Below, piece after piece: positions 55,261 through 63,381 of a stretch of DNA of 64,000 bases. How positions within the stretch are numbered: the first letter of the stretch is position 1; each line of letters starts with the position of its first letter. The translations under genes and the position numbers were made by a program. Below the pieces are notes generated by a model. The model was given only the letters and a program-made list of their open reading frames with translations. It did no database searches and was not told the origin of the DNA. The DNA lies in the NCBI GenBank assembly GCA_902790325.1, contig CADARP010000005.1, forward strand, positions 63,199 through 127,198, read 5' to 3'. This DNA is from Oscillospiraceae bacterium. GTDB taxonomy: Bacteria > Bacillota > Clostridia > Oscillospirales > Acutalibacteraceae.

Positions 55261-56106
55261 TCAGCGGATCTTGCCTTCAAGGAAGGTCACTGCCTTGCGG
55301 ATGTCGGCTTCGGGATCGTCGCCGACCTCGCGCTCGATGGTCAGAAAACCTTTATACCCGATGTCATTGAGAGCGGCGAGATAGGCGTCCCACGGCACAT
55401 CGCCGTCGCCGAGCGGCAGTTCGATGAAGGACGCGCCGGTGACGAGCGCATTCTTGGCCAAACCGTACACGCTTTCCGGTCCTTCGTAGAAAAGCTGTCT
55501 GCCGTCCTTGGCGTGCGTATGGACGATGTAATCGCGCAGATTATAGACGGCCTGCGCGGGATCGTCACCCGTGACCATCACGAGATTGGCGGGATCGAGA
55601 TTGACACCCACGCCCGTGGAGCCGAGCGAGTCAAGGAAGTTCTTGAGCACGGCCGACGTTTCGGGGCCTGTCTCGACCGCGAAGTGTGCGCCGACGCTGT
55701 CCGCGTAATGCGCCAGCTCATAGCACGCTTCCTGCATGACCTTGAAGCGGTCGATGCTGCTGTCCTCGGGCACGACGCCGATGTGGGTCGTCACGACGCT
55801 GGTATCCAGCTCTTTCGCCAGATCGATGATGCGCTTGGAACGCTCGATTTTTTCGGGATTCTTCTCGGCCCACATGAATCCGCCGCCGCCGAGATCGCCG
55901 CACAGCGCGGAGATCGTCAGTCCGTTTGATTTCACAAGGTCGAGGAATTCCGCGCGTTTCGCGCCGGTCAGGTTTTCGGGCGCCATCTCGCCGCGCGTGG
56001 CATAGACCTGGATGCCCTGCGCGCCGACTGCGGCAGCTTTTTTGACCGCGGTCGGGATGTCCGTACGGAAACTGTCAATGATTACGCCGATCGAAAAAGG
56101 ATACAT
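55261..56106 (-). CDS. Sugar phosphate isomerase/epimerase-like TIM barrel protein
   Basis: 281 residues. Related to its downstream neighbour but distinct: IGVIIDSFRTDIP, GAQGIQVYATRGEM, ISALCGDLGGGGF, VTTHIGVVPED, FAVETGPETS (Glu), GVNLDPANLVM (Asp), VHTHAKDGRQ (His) and LTIEREVGDDPE (Glu). Paired enzymes of this family are often found in inositol, erythritol or uronate catabolism. No transporter is next to it here. CGGAGGG precedes the start at 56106. First gene of the operon. Confidence 0.85.
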   Translation of the reverse strand: MYPFSIGVIIDSFRTDIPTAVKKAAAVGAQGIQVYATRGEMAPENLTGAKRAEFLDLVKSNGLTISALCGDLGGGGFMWAEKNPEKIERSKRIIDLAKELDTSVVTTHIGVVPEDSSIDRFKVMQEACYELAHYADSVGAHFAVETGPETSAVLKNFLDSLGSTGVGVNLDPANLVMVTGDDPAQAVYNLRDYIVHTHAKDGRQLFYEGPESVYGLAKNALVTGASFIELPLGDGDVPWDAYLAALNDIGYKGFLTIEREVGDDPEADIRKAVTFLEGKIR

Positions 56107-56133
56107 GATTTGTCCCTCCGTTGTTTTTTTCTC

Positions 56134-56162
56134 ATGATAACAGAAATGCACACGTGTTGCAA
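56134..56162 (-). promoter_or_regulatory. Promoter of the isomerase/endonuclease IV operon
   Basis: Minus strand TTGCAA (56157-56162), 17 bases, TATCAT (56134-56139). Divergent from cotJABC. Confidence 0.65.
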
Positions 56163-56271
56163 GGGGCAAAGAAAAAAACATTTTGCGCACACGATTTTGC
56201 CGCACCTTTCCGGACAGTGTCATATACTGAAAGAGGGGAGTGACCCCAAATCACGGAAAGGAGCATCAAGG

Positions 56272-56514
56272 TTGAACGACATGACAAGAAACTACTACGG
56301 ACAGCGCGGGACGAACCGGAATGCTGCGGTGCAGCAATTTGCTGGCGCGGCGCAGCCGGGGCTGTCCGCACTGCCGTCGGACGCGGCTGTCACAATGGCA
56401 TATGTGCCCATGCAGACGGACGCGACGGTCTACGACGCGGACAAAGCGCTGCAGGCCGGCACGCTGTTCCCGGTTCTCAACAAGCCTTTCGCAGGCGCGG
56501 GTGATCGCAGATGA
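56272..56514 (+). CDS. cotJA: Spore coat-associated protein CotJA-like
   Basis: 80 residues. C-terminal half VTMAYVPMQTDATVYDADKALQAGTLFPVLNKPF fits the CotJA pattern (AYVP-x-Q ... AL-x-x-GTLFP-x-L-x-x-PF). CotJA is a small coat protein made in the mother cell. The start is TTG 56272, 8 bases after GGAG; the in-frame ATG 56281 is 17 bases away, too far. A CATATACT (56221-56228) upstream resembles a SigE -10 box, but no -35 match is clear. It overlaps cotJB by 4 bases. Confidence 0.78.
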   Translation: MNDMTRNYYGQRGTNRNAAVQQFAGAAQPGLSALPSDAAVTMAYVPMQTDATVYDADKALQAGTLFPVLNKPFAGAGDRR

Positions 56515-56759
56515 ACAAACGGGAAACCGCCATGCGAAAACTGCAAAGCGCAAAGTTCGCGCTGCTGGAATGGCACCTGTATCTCGACACGCACCCGGAA
56601 GATCTCGAGGCGATCGCCGCGTACAAACGGCTTGAGGCGAAATACGGCGTGCTGCTCGGTGAGTTTACGGAACAGTACGGTGCGGTGGATTGGCTCTCGG
56701 CTCCGGGCGTCGCCTGGTTCAAAAGCCCGTGGCCGTGGGATGCGGAGGTGTGTGATTAA
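56511..56759 (+). CDS. cotJB: Spore coat protein CotJB
   Basis: 82 residues, the normal length. Family pattern: LQSAKFALLEWHLYLDTHPEDLEAI, then YGVLLGEFTEQYGAVDW and the Trp/Pro-rich end WFKSPWPWDAEV. CotJB is an inner coat-associated protein. It starts inside the end of cotJA (ATGA) and is followed 3 bases later by cotJC, a fully coupled operon. Confidence 0.9.
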   Translation: MNKRETAMRKLQSAKFALLEWHLYLDTHPEDLEAIAAYKRLEAKYGVLLGEFTEQYGAVDWLSAPGVAWFKSPWPWDAEVCD

Positions 56760-56762
56760 GCT

Positions 56763-57383
56763 ATGTTCAGTTATGAAAAGATGCTGCAATATCCGGTTCG
56801 GATCAAGAATCCGAACCCGAAATACGCGCAGATCATCGCCAGTCAGTATGGCGGTCCGGACGGAGAATTGGGCGCATCGCTGCGGTATCTCAGCCAGCGG
56901 TTCTCGATGCCGTATCCGGAGCTGAAGGGACTGCTGACGGACGTCGGCACGGAGGAACTCGGGCACCTCGAAATGATCGGGACGATCCTGTATCAGCTCA
57001 CGCGCAATCTTTCCTATGACGAGATCAAGCGCAACGGCTTCGATACGTACTTCGTCGATCATACCACGGGCGTGTACCCGACGGCCGCGAGCGGATTCCC
57101 GTACACGGCGGCAAGCATGCAGTCGAAGGGCGACCTGATCGCCGATCTGACCGAAGACCTTGCCGCGGAGCAGAAGGCGCGCGTGACGTACGACAACATC
57201 CTGCGCCTGGTGGACGATCCGGATGTACGCGAGCCGATCAAGTTCCTGCGCGAGCGCGAGATCGTGCATTTCCAACGCTTCGGCGAAGGGCTGCGTCTGG
57301 CAACGGAGCGCCTGAACAGCAAGAATTTCTACGTCTGCAATCCGAGTTTCGACGACAACTGCGGCTGCGGCTGCGAGCCGTAA
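56763..57383 (+). CDS. cotJC: CotJC / manganese catalase-family coat protein
   Basis: 206 residues. Ferritin-like four-helix protein of the manganese catalase family: DVGTEELGHLEMI, EQKARVTYDNIL and EREIVHFQRFGE supply Glu and His ligands for two manganese ions. The Cys-rich end (CGCGCEP) is typical of Clostridia. In spores the related proteins sit in the inner coat and may detoxify peroxide. Last gene of cotJABC, followed by a terminator. Confidence 0.95.
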   Translation: MFSYEKMLQYPVRIKNPNPKYAQIIASQYGGPDGELGASLRYLSQRFSMPYPELKGLLTDVGTEELGHLEMIGTILYQLTRNLSYDEIKRNGFDTYFVDHTTGVYPTAASGFPYTAASMQSKGDLIADLTEDLAAEQKARVTYDNILRLVDDPDVREPIKFLREREIVHFQRFGEGLRLATERLNSKNFYVCNPSFDDNCGCGCEP

Positions 57384-57402
57384 AGCAAAATCTGCAGAAA
57401 AC

Positions 57403-57435
57403 AGCGTCCTGTGAAAAACGGGGCGCTATTTTTAT
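57403..57435 (+). terminator. Terminator after cotJC
   Basis: AGCGTCC (57403-57409) pairs with GGGCGCT (57421-57427, one G-T pair), followed by ATTTTTATTTTT. Confidence 0.8.
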
Positions 57436-57464
57436 TTTTAATTATTAGTTTTTTAGAATTATAA

Positions 57465-57493
57465 TTGACAATCCACACAATATATGGTATATT
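57465..57493 (+). promoter_or_regulatory. SigA promoter, extended -10, of the repeat protein
   Basis: TTGACA (57465-57470), 17 bases ending in TATGG, TATATT (57488-57493). It gives a leader of about 90 bases that holds a short open frame and a hairpin (ACTGCC 57538-57543 with GGCAGT 57548-57553). Confidence 0.88.
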
Positions 57494-57520
57494 TGATATG
57501 TATTAGTATAAGGAGTCTTC

Positions 57521-57592
57521 TTGCCAATGTGCGGTTCACTGCCGGACGGCAGTTTAAAATATGTAGATTCACACTGGGAGGGTGTAACATGA
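57521..57592 (+). CDS. Possible leader peptide, translationally coupled to the repeat protein
   Basis: A 23-codon frame from TTG 57521 (or 21 codons from ATG 57527) follows AAGGAG at 57510-57515. It reads (M)PMCGSLPDGSLKYVDSHWEG, then V-T. Its TGA stop (57590-57592) overlaps the ATG of the giant gene (57589-57591), the ATGA arrangement seen in coupled genes. The ribosome binding site of the large gene lies in its last codons. A hairpin lies within it. Such an ORF could regulate entry of ribosomes into the large gene. It could also be chance, as it is short. Confidence 0.4.
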   Translation: MPMCGSLPDGSLKYVDSHWEGVT

Positions 57593-60500
57593 TAAGAAAC
57601 GTGATGAAAAGGACATTGAGCGTGCTGCTGGTGCTGACACTGGTATTCACGACCTTTGTCATCTTCGACCCGACGGCGTTGTTCCCGACGGCGGAGGCTG
57701 CCACGAGCGCGAAAAACGAGGAGCCGTATTCGCCCCTGTATTTCAACGTGCCGGAGGCAATCTACCTCAAGCCGATCTGGAACTCGTACAAGGCGGAGAC
57801 GACGGGTACGTTCCAATGGTACGTCAACAATACCGTGAACGTCAAAACCGGCGAGCTCACGCCGAACACCGGCGAGGAATCGACCGGTATCGTGCAGTTC
57901 TACTACGCCAATGCGACGGACGTCAAGCTGCAGTATAAGTGGCAGACGGAGCCGGGTTCGGACTACGGCTCCACGTCCAACAAGATCACACTGGGCGGCA
58001 CCGCGCGTGCGCAGAGCACCAACTTCGACATGGCGCAGGTGGAGTCCGGCGTGCACCGCCGCGGTTCTTATCAGGCGAACATCACCGCCGGTACGGCGAT
58101 CCCGTACGCGGCGGGCGTCACGGGTCGCTACATCTGCTGGATCGCGACCTACACGGATCGCCAGGATAACCAGACCAAGCAGGCGTACGCGTACACGTAC
58201 GTCTACAAGCCGTATCCCGCGGCGGCCGGTATCGCCATCCGCTGTAAGAACACCAGAGGCGATGACCACTTCGGCTCGAACCTTGCATGGATCAGCGGCT
58301 TCCATACGCACGACAACGGCGGCGACCGGTATGCGAAGGCGACGACGGGCAAATACCTCGTTCCGTTCTCCTCCTCCGACAGCAGCGGTACGGCAGCCGG
58401 CGAGACAGGCGGTCTCTATAAGCAGATTCCGGATCGCTGGAACGATTCGTCCAACAACAATAACTCCTGGGACTGGCTGACCGAGACCGAGAGCCAGGGC
58501 AACTCGCTCGGCAAGACGTTCAACCTTTTGGGCGGTACCGAGAGCTCGCACAACAGCGGTACGGACTATATTGAAAACTGGACGTTCATTAACGACGCGA
58601 ACATCTACGTCGACATCAGCCGTTACACGAACTACAACCAGATCCCCAACCTGACGGTCGGTCTGCAGGTGACCGACGACGCGGATTCTGCCAGCGGCAA
58701 CTCCGGCGCGTGTTTCATTTCAAACTCCAACACTGCGATCATCAACGGCGATGAGCATTCGGACTACTGGAAAATCGGCCAGTCCGGCGGTCACATGCCT
58801 GACAAGTGGAACTCCGCCCGCAACACGGGCGACCTCTGGTTTTACAAGGGCGACCAGCGCTCCGGCGGCATGGGCGGCGACTACACCGTCTACAATGGCA
58901 AGTGGCCCAAGGCGACGCCGACCTCTGCCGGCAACGGCCGCACCTACATCGAGACCGGCTACTGGAACAAAGACGGCGGCAACGACCAGATCTACAATCT
59001 GGGCGAGATCCAGGTCTATACGTACGCCCACGACAAGTCCGCGCTGCGCAGCGCGTACTGGGAAACGATCAAAAAGTTCCCCAGCCTCTATCTGTCGAAG
59101 GACACGAGCGCCTACACCACCATGATGGGCTACTTCCGCTCCGTCGCCAAGGCGCTGTGTAAGGTCGACGGCGGCAACGACGCGACCGCCGCGTCCAACC
59201 TGGCGGGCGCCAACAGCATCACGATCACGCCGGCGAACCAGTTTACAGTCGCCGCGACGCACTACTCCACCACGGGCAAGACGCTCGGCACCGACACCAC
59301 CCGTCAGATCACGACGGGCGGCAACTACACCGTCTACTCCAATTCTTACAACGGCTACTCCTACGATCCCACGAAGACCACAGTGACCTACGCCGGCGAT
59401 TCCACGGCATATAAACCCTTTATCTTCCGTGACTGGAAGGACAGCTCGTGTTTCGCGGTCGTCGGCGGTTCGGGCAACGGCTCGGTTGCTTTCAGCTCGG
59501 ACATCCTGACGCTGACCACCACCGCCGCGGACAACAAGACCGAGTACACCACCGGCAACTGTAAAGCCAGCGGCACCAACTGGCACTACTTCTCCGTCAC
59601 GGCGGGCGCCAAATACTCGATCTGTTACAGCTATTCCGGCACTGCCGATCCGGAGTTTCTGGTCGCCTACTACAAGTCGGACGGCTCTTACCTGAGTTAC
59701 TCGTGGTACCATGACGGCTACCGGTCGCGTTCCGCGACGAACAACAAGTGGAGAACGTACGTCCAGTCGTTCGAGGTGCCTTCCAACGCGGCGTACGCGA
59801 TCCTCTCGTTCTCCGCCTATCCGACCAAGGGTACCGGCAAATACAGATACGTCAACGTCGTAAAGGAACACGACCGTTCCAACAAGACGTATAAATTCTA
59901 TTATGAACCCATCAATTACACCGTCACGTTCGACGTGAACGGCGGCAGCAGCTACTCGAACAAGACGTACAACATCGAGTCCACCGCAACACTCGGCACG
60001 CCCAGCAGAACGGGTTATTCCTTTACCAACTGGAAGGTAACGGCGACGGCGGGCAACTGGGCTGCGGTCGGCAATACCTACAGCGCGAGCGAGTCCCTGA
60101 CCGGCAAGTACGGCAACGTCACGCTGCAGGCGCAGTGGTCGATCAACAGCTACAAGCTGACGATCAAGCCGAACGGCGGCTCGTGGAACAATACGACGAG
60201 CGATACGGTCATCACGCAGAACTACAACACGACCTATACCGTTTCCGGTACGCCGACCAGAACGGGCTACACGTTCTCGAGCTGGACGAAGGGCGGCACA
60301 GGCACGTGGTCGTCGCCGACGTGGACGTTCGGCGCGGGCGACGGCACCCTGACCGCAAACTGGACGGCAAACACCTACAAGGTCACGTTCAACGTCAACC
60401 ACGATTCCATACCGGTCAACATGTTTGCGTTCAATGCGAACAGCGGCAAGACGTCGGTCAACGGCGGCTCGTCCAACGGCATCACGTATTCCTATGATCC

Positions 60501-63381
60501 GGCGACCGGCATCATCACGCTGAACGGTACGGCGTCCGCGACCGGCTCCACGTTCAGCTTGAACTCGATCGCGACGGAAGCAGGCGACTATACGATGACC
60601 GCACAGATGGTCGGCGGCACTGCGACGTTCTCGTCGTCCTACGCCTGCCTGGTGCTCGAGCCGAAAAACAGCGGCTCCAGTCCGGCGTCCGGCAGAAAGA
60701 ACATGGACTTCAAACTGACCGCCAGCGGCGCCAGCGCGTCCAAGAAGATCACGTTTACCAACGCGAACGAAGCGAACCAGCTGCAGTTCTGGATGTGGAT
60801 GGACGTATCCAACGGCGGCAGCATCGTGCTGAACAACGTGCAGCTCAAGCTCGCCATGTACAAGGCAAGCAGCGCCGCATCGGAGTATCCGCCGTCCGGC
60901 CGCACCGTTACCTTCGGCAGCGCCTACGGCACGCTCCCGACCGTGTCCCGCACCGGCTACACATTCAACGGCTGGCATGTAAACAGCGCGACCGGCACGA
61001 CCGTGACCGGCACCACCAACGTGGCGACTTCGAGCGACCATGTGCTCTATGCCGGATGGACTGCCCATACCTACACCGTCGCCTACAACGGCAACAACAA
61101 CACCGGCGGCAGCACGTCGAGCTCGTCGCATACATACGGCACCGCCAAGAACCTGACCGCCAACGGCTTTACGCGCGCACATACCGTTACATACAAGAAT
61201 CCGGACGGCACAGCCGTGTCCGGCGTCTCCAACGGCACCGCGACCTATGCGTTTTCCAACTGGTCGACGCAGGGCGCCAACGAGACCGCCGAATACAGCA
61301 AGGATTTGACTTCGGCAAGCAGCTCGAACGATTTTAAGTCCATTTCCTTCTCTGTGAAAACAGGCGATGTGTTCGTCGTCGAATACGACGCCAAGGTCAC
61401 GGGTACCGGAACGGGTTTAACAAACTATTTCTACAACAACACGTCAACAAACGTCCAGTGCAGCTATGTTGAGCGGCTGTCTTCCAACGGCAAGAGCAAC
61501 CTCTCCCAGGCGCGCTCCGGGACGAACGACGGCAACAACACGATTTCTCCGTCCGAAAACGGCGGTACATACGTCCATTACCGCACGACGTATACATTTA
61601 ACACTGCGGGCAATACGTGTAACAAGACACTGCTCTTCCGTGCGTGGCCCGGCAGCGTTTGCTACGTCAAGAACATCAAGGTCACGAAAGTGAGCGGCAC
61701 CAATATCTACACCAACAGCCAGTCCGTCACCAACCTGACCTCGACCAACGGCGGCACGGTGCAGATGTACGCCAACTGGACGACCGGTTCTGTCACGCTG
61801 CCCACGCCGACCCGCGAAGGCTATACCTTCGGCGGCTGGTTCTATGAGACGAGCCTGACGACCAGCGCAGGCGCGGCTGGCGCGGCCTTCACGCCCATCC
61901 AGAACACGACGCTCTACGCGAAGTGGACGATCAACAGCTACACGCTGACGGTCAATCCGAACGGCGGTACGTTCAACAGCACCACGAGCAATTCTACCTT
62001 CACACAGAATTACGGCACGACCAAGACTGTCGGTGCGGCGACCAGAACGGGCTACACGTTCACAGGCTGGACAAAGTCCGGCACCGGCTCCTATGCCGCG
62101 AACAGCGACCCGAAGACGGGCGGCACGTTCACCTACGGCGCGGGGGCAGGCACGCTGACCGCGGGCTGGACGGCGAACACGTATACCCTGACCTTCAACC
62201 CGAACGGCGGTACGTTCGTCGCGGCGGGCGGCTTCTCCGCGGGTACCTCGAACCAGTCGAAGACTGTCACATACGCCAGCACCTACGGCGCATCGGACGG
62301 CAGCAAGACGTGGCCGACCGATCCGACCAGAACGGGCTACACGTTCGGCGGTTGGAAGAACGGCTCGACGACCTTCACCAGCAGCGGAACGGTCAATATC
62401 ACGGCGAATACCACCATCACGGCGGCATGGACGGCCAAGACGTTCACGCTGACCTTCAACCCGAACGGCGGTACGTTCGTCGCTGCGGGCGGCTTCACGG
62501 CGGGCACCTCGAACCAGTCGAAGACCGTCACGTACGCGAGCACCTACGGCGCATCGGACGGCAGCAAGACGTGGCCGACCGACCCGACCAAGACGGGTTA
62601 CACGTTCGGCGGCTGGAAGAACGGTTCGACGACCTACACCAGCGGCGGCACAGTTTCGATCACGGCCAATACAACCATCACGGCAGCATGGACGGCCAAG
62701 ACATTTACGCTGACCTTCAACCCGAACGGCGGTACATTCGTCGCTGCGGGCGGCTTCACGGCGGGTACCTCGAACCAGTCGAAGACCGTCACGTACGCCA
62801 GCACCTACGGCGCGGCGGATGCGAACAGCAAGACATGGCCGACCGATCCGACGAAGACAGGCTACACGTTCGGCGGCTGGAAGAACGGCTCGACGACCTT
62901 CACCAGCGGCGGAACGGTTTCAATCACAGCGGATACCACCATCACGGCGGCATGGACGGCGAACACCTATACCCTGACCTTCAACCCGAACGGCGGTACA
63001 TTCGTCGCGGCGGGCGGCTTCTCCGCGGGCACATCCAACCAGTCGAAGACCGTTACCTACGCGAGCACCTACGGCGCATCGGACGGCAGCAAGACCTGGC
63101 CGACCGACCCGACGAAGACGGGCTACACGTTCGGCGGCTGGAAGAACGGCTCGACGACCTATACCAGCTCCGGCACGGTTTCGATCACGGCAAATACCAC
63201 CATCACGGCGGCATGGACGGCGAATTCGTATTCCGTCGTATTCAACGCGAACGGCGGCGGCGGAACAATGGCCAACCAGAGCTTCACCTACGGAACGGCG
63301 AAGGCTCTGTCCCAGAATTCGTTCCAGGCTGGGCGACAAGCGCTTCCGGCGCGGTCGTTTACACCGACAAGCAGAGCGTAA
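57589..63381 (+). CDS. Giant InlB B-repeat surface protein (main frame up to first frameshift)
   Basis: 1930 residues in this frame. Signal peptide after a basic start (MIRNVMKRTLSVLLVLTLVFTTFVIF), likely cleaved after AEAA. Residues ~40-770 are a large beta-rich region without a recognised family. From ~780 on there are many InlB B-type (Flg_new) repeats, marked by FNPNGG, YTFGGW and AAWTA. Four of these, at 62188-63234, are almost identical. Translation in this frame drifts into QAGRQALPARSF and stops at 63381, because one G seems missing at 63327-63328; the true protein continues in another frame. It is likely a wall or membrane-bound adhesin. GGGAGGGTG precedes the start. Confidence 0.85.
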   Translation: MIRNVMKRTLSVLLVLTLVFTTFVIFDPTALFPTAEAATSAKNEEPYSPLYFNVPEAIYLKPIWNSYKAETTGTFQWYVNNTVNVKTGELTPNTGEESTGIVQFYYANATDVKLQYKWQTEPGSDYGSTSNKITLGGTARAQSTNFDMAQVESGVHRRGSYQANITAGTAIPYAAGVTGRYICWIATYTDRQDNQTKQAYAYTYVYKPYPAAAGIAIRCKNTRGDDHFGSNLAWISGFHTHDNGGDRYAKATTGKYLVPFSSSDSSGTAAGETGGLYKQIPDRWNDSSNNNNSWDWLTETESQGNSLGKTFNLLGGTESSHNSGTDYIENWTFINDANIYVDISRYTNYNQIPNLTVGLQVTDDADSASGNSGACFISNSNTAIINGDEHSDYWKIGQSGGHMPDKWNSARNTGDLWFYKGDQRSGGMGGDYTVYNGKWPKATPTSAGNGRTYIETGYWNKDGGNDQIYNLGEIQVYTYAHDKSALRSAYWETIKKFPSLYLSKDTSAYTTMMGYFRSVAKALCKVDGGNDATAASNLAGANSITITPANQFTVAATHYSTTGKTLGTDTTRQITTGGNYTVYSNSYNGYSYDPTKTTVTYAGDSTAYKPFIFRDWKDSSCFAVVGGSGNGSVAFSSDILTLTTTAADNKTEYTTGNCKASGTNWHYFSVTAGAKYSICYSYSGTADPEFLVAYYKSDGSYLSYSWYHDGYRSRSATNNKWRTYVQSFEVPSNAAYAILSFSAYPTKGTGKYRYVNVVKEHDRSNKTYKFYYEPINYTVTFDVNGGSSYSNKTYNIESTATLGTPSRTGYSFTNWKVTATAGNWAAVGNTYSASESLTGKYGNVTLQAQWSINSYKLTIKPNGGSWNNTTSDTVITQNYNTTYTVSGTPTRTGYTFSSWTKGGTGTWSSPTWTFGAGDGTLTANWTANTYKVTFNVNHDSIPVNMFAFNANSGKTSVNGGSSNGITYSYDPATGIITLNGTASATGSTFSLNSIATEAGDYTMTAQMVGGTATFSSSYACLVLEPKNSGSSPASGRKNMDFKLTASGASASKKITFTNANEANQLQFWMWMDVSNGGSIVLNNVQLKLAMYKASSAASEYPPSGRTVTFGSAYGTLPTVSRTGYTFNGWHVNSATGTTVTGTTNVATSSDHVLYAGWTAHTYTVAYNGNNNTGGSTSSSSHTYGTAKNLTANGFTRAHTVTYKNPDGTAVSGVSNGTATYAFSNWSTQGANETAEYSKDLTSASSSNDFKSISFSVKTGDVFVVEYDAKVTGTGTGLTNYFYNNTSTNVQCSYVERLSSNGKSNLSQARSGTNDGNNTISPSENGGTYVHYRTTYTFNTAGNTCNKTLLFRAWPGSVCYVKNIKVTKVSGTNIYTNSQSVTNLTSTNGGTVQMYANWTTGSVTLPTPTREGYTFGGWFYETSLTTSAGAAGAAFTPIQNTTLYAKWTINSYTLTVNPNGGTFNSTTSNSTFTQNYGTTKTVGAATRTGYTFTGWTKSGTGSYAANSDPKTGGTFTYGAGAGTLTAGWTANTYTLTFNPNGGTFVAAGGFSAGTSNQSKTVTYASTYGASDGSKTWPTDPTRTGYTFGGWKNGSTTFTSSGTVNITANTTITAAWTAKTFTLTFNPNGGTFVAAGGFTAGTSNQSKTVTYASTYGASDGSKTWPTDPTKTGYTFGGWKNGSTTYTSGGTVSITANTTITAAWTAKTFTLTFNPNGGTFVAAGGFTAGTSNQSKTVTYASTYGAADANSKTWPTDPTKTGYTFGGWKNGSTTFTSGGTVSITADTTITAAWTANTYTLTFNPNGGTFVAAGGFSAGTSNQSKTVTYASTYGASDGSKTWPTDPTKTGYTFGGWKNGSTTYTSSGTVSITANTTITAAWTANSYSVVFNANGGGGTMANQSFTYGTAKALSQNSFQAGRQALPARSFTPTSRA
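62188..63234 (+). repeat. Four near-identical 261/264-bp tandem repeats (InlB-type)
   Basis: Units begin at 62188, 62449, 62710 and 62974 (periods 261, 261 and 264), each encoding about 87 residues from LTFNPNGGTFVAAGGF to ITAAWTA. The third unit has one extra codon (AADANSK instead of ASDGSK). Differences are few and mostly Thr/Ser, Lys/Arg and Gly/Ser swaps. A further copy starts at 63973 and runs off the window. Confidence 0.93.

Noticed and set aside
56221-56228. SigE promoter for cotJABC (CATATACT)
   Set aside because: The -10 match is fair but no ATA-type -35 is found at the right distance, so it is not listed as a promoter.
58720-61182. 820-codon minus-strand frame opposite the InlB-repeat protein
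   Set aside because: Shadow of a repetitive gene; Arg/Val/Gly-rich with no motifs.
62188-63234. CRISPR-like or mobile repeat array
   Set aside because: Units are 261 bases, contiguous and in frame, encoding InlB-type domains; there are no spacers.
63325-63334. Programmed frameshift site
   Set aside because: No slippery heptamer or downstream structure was recognised, and a second opposite shift occurs 620 bases later.
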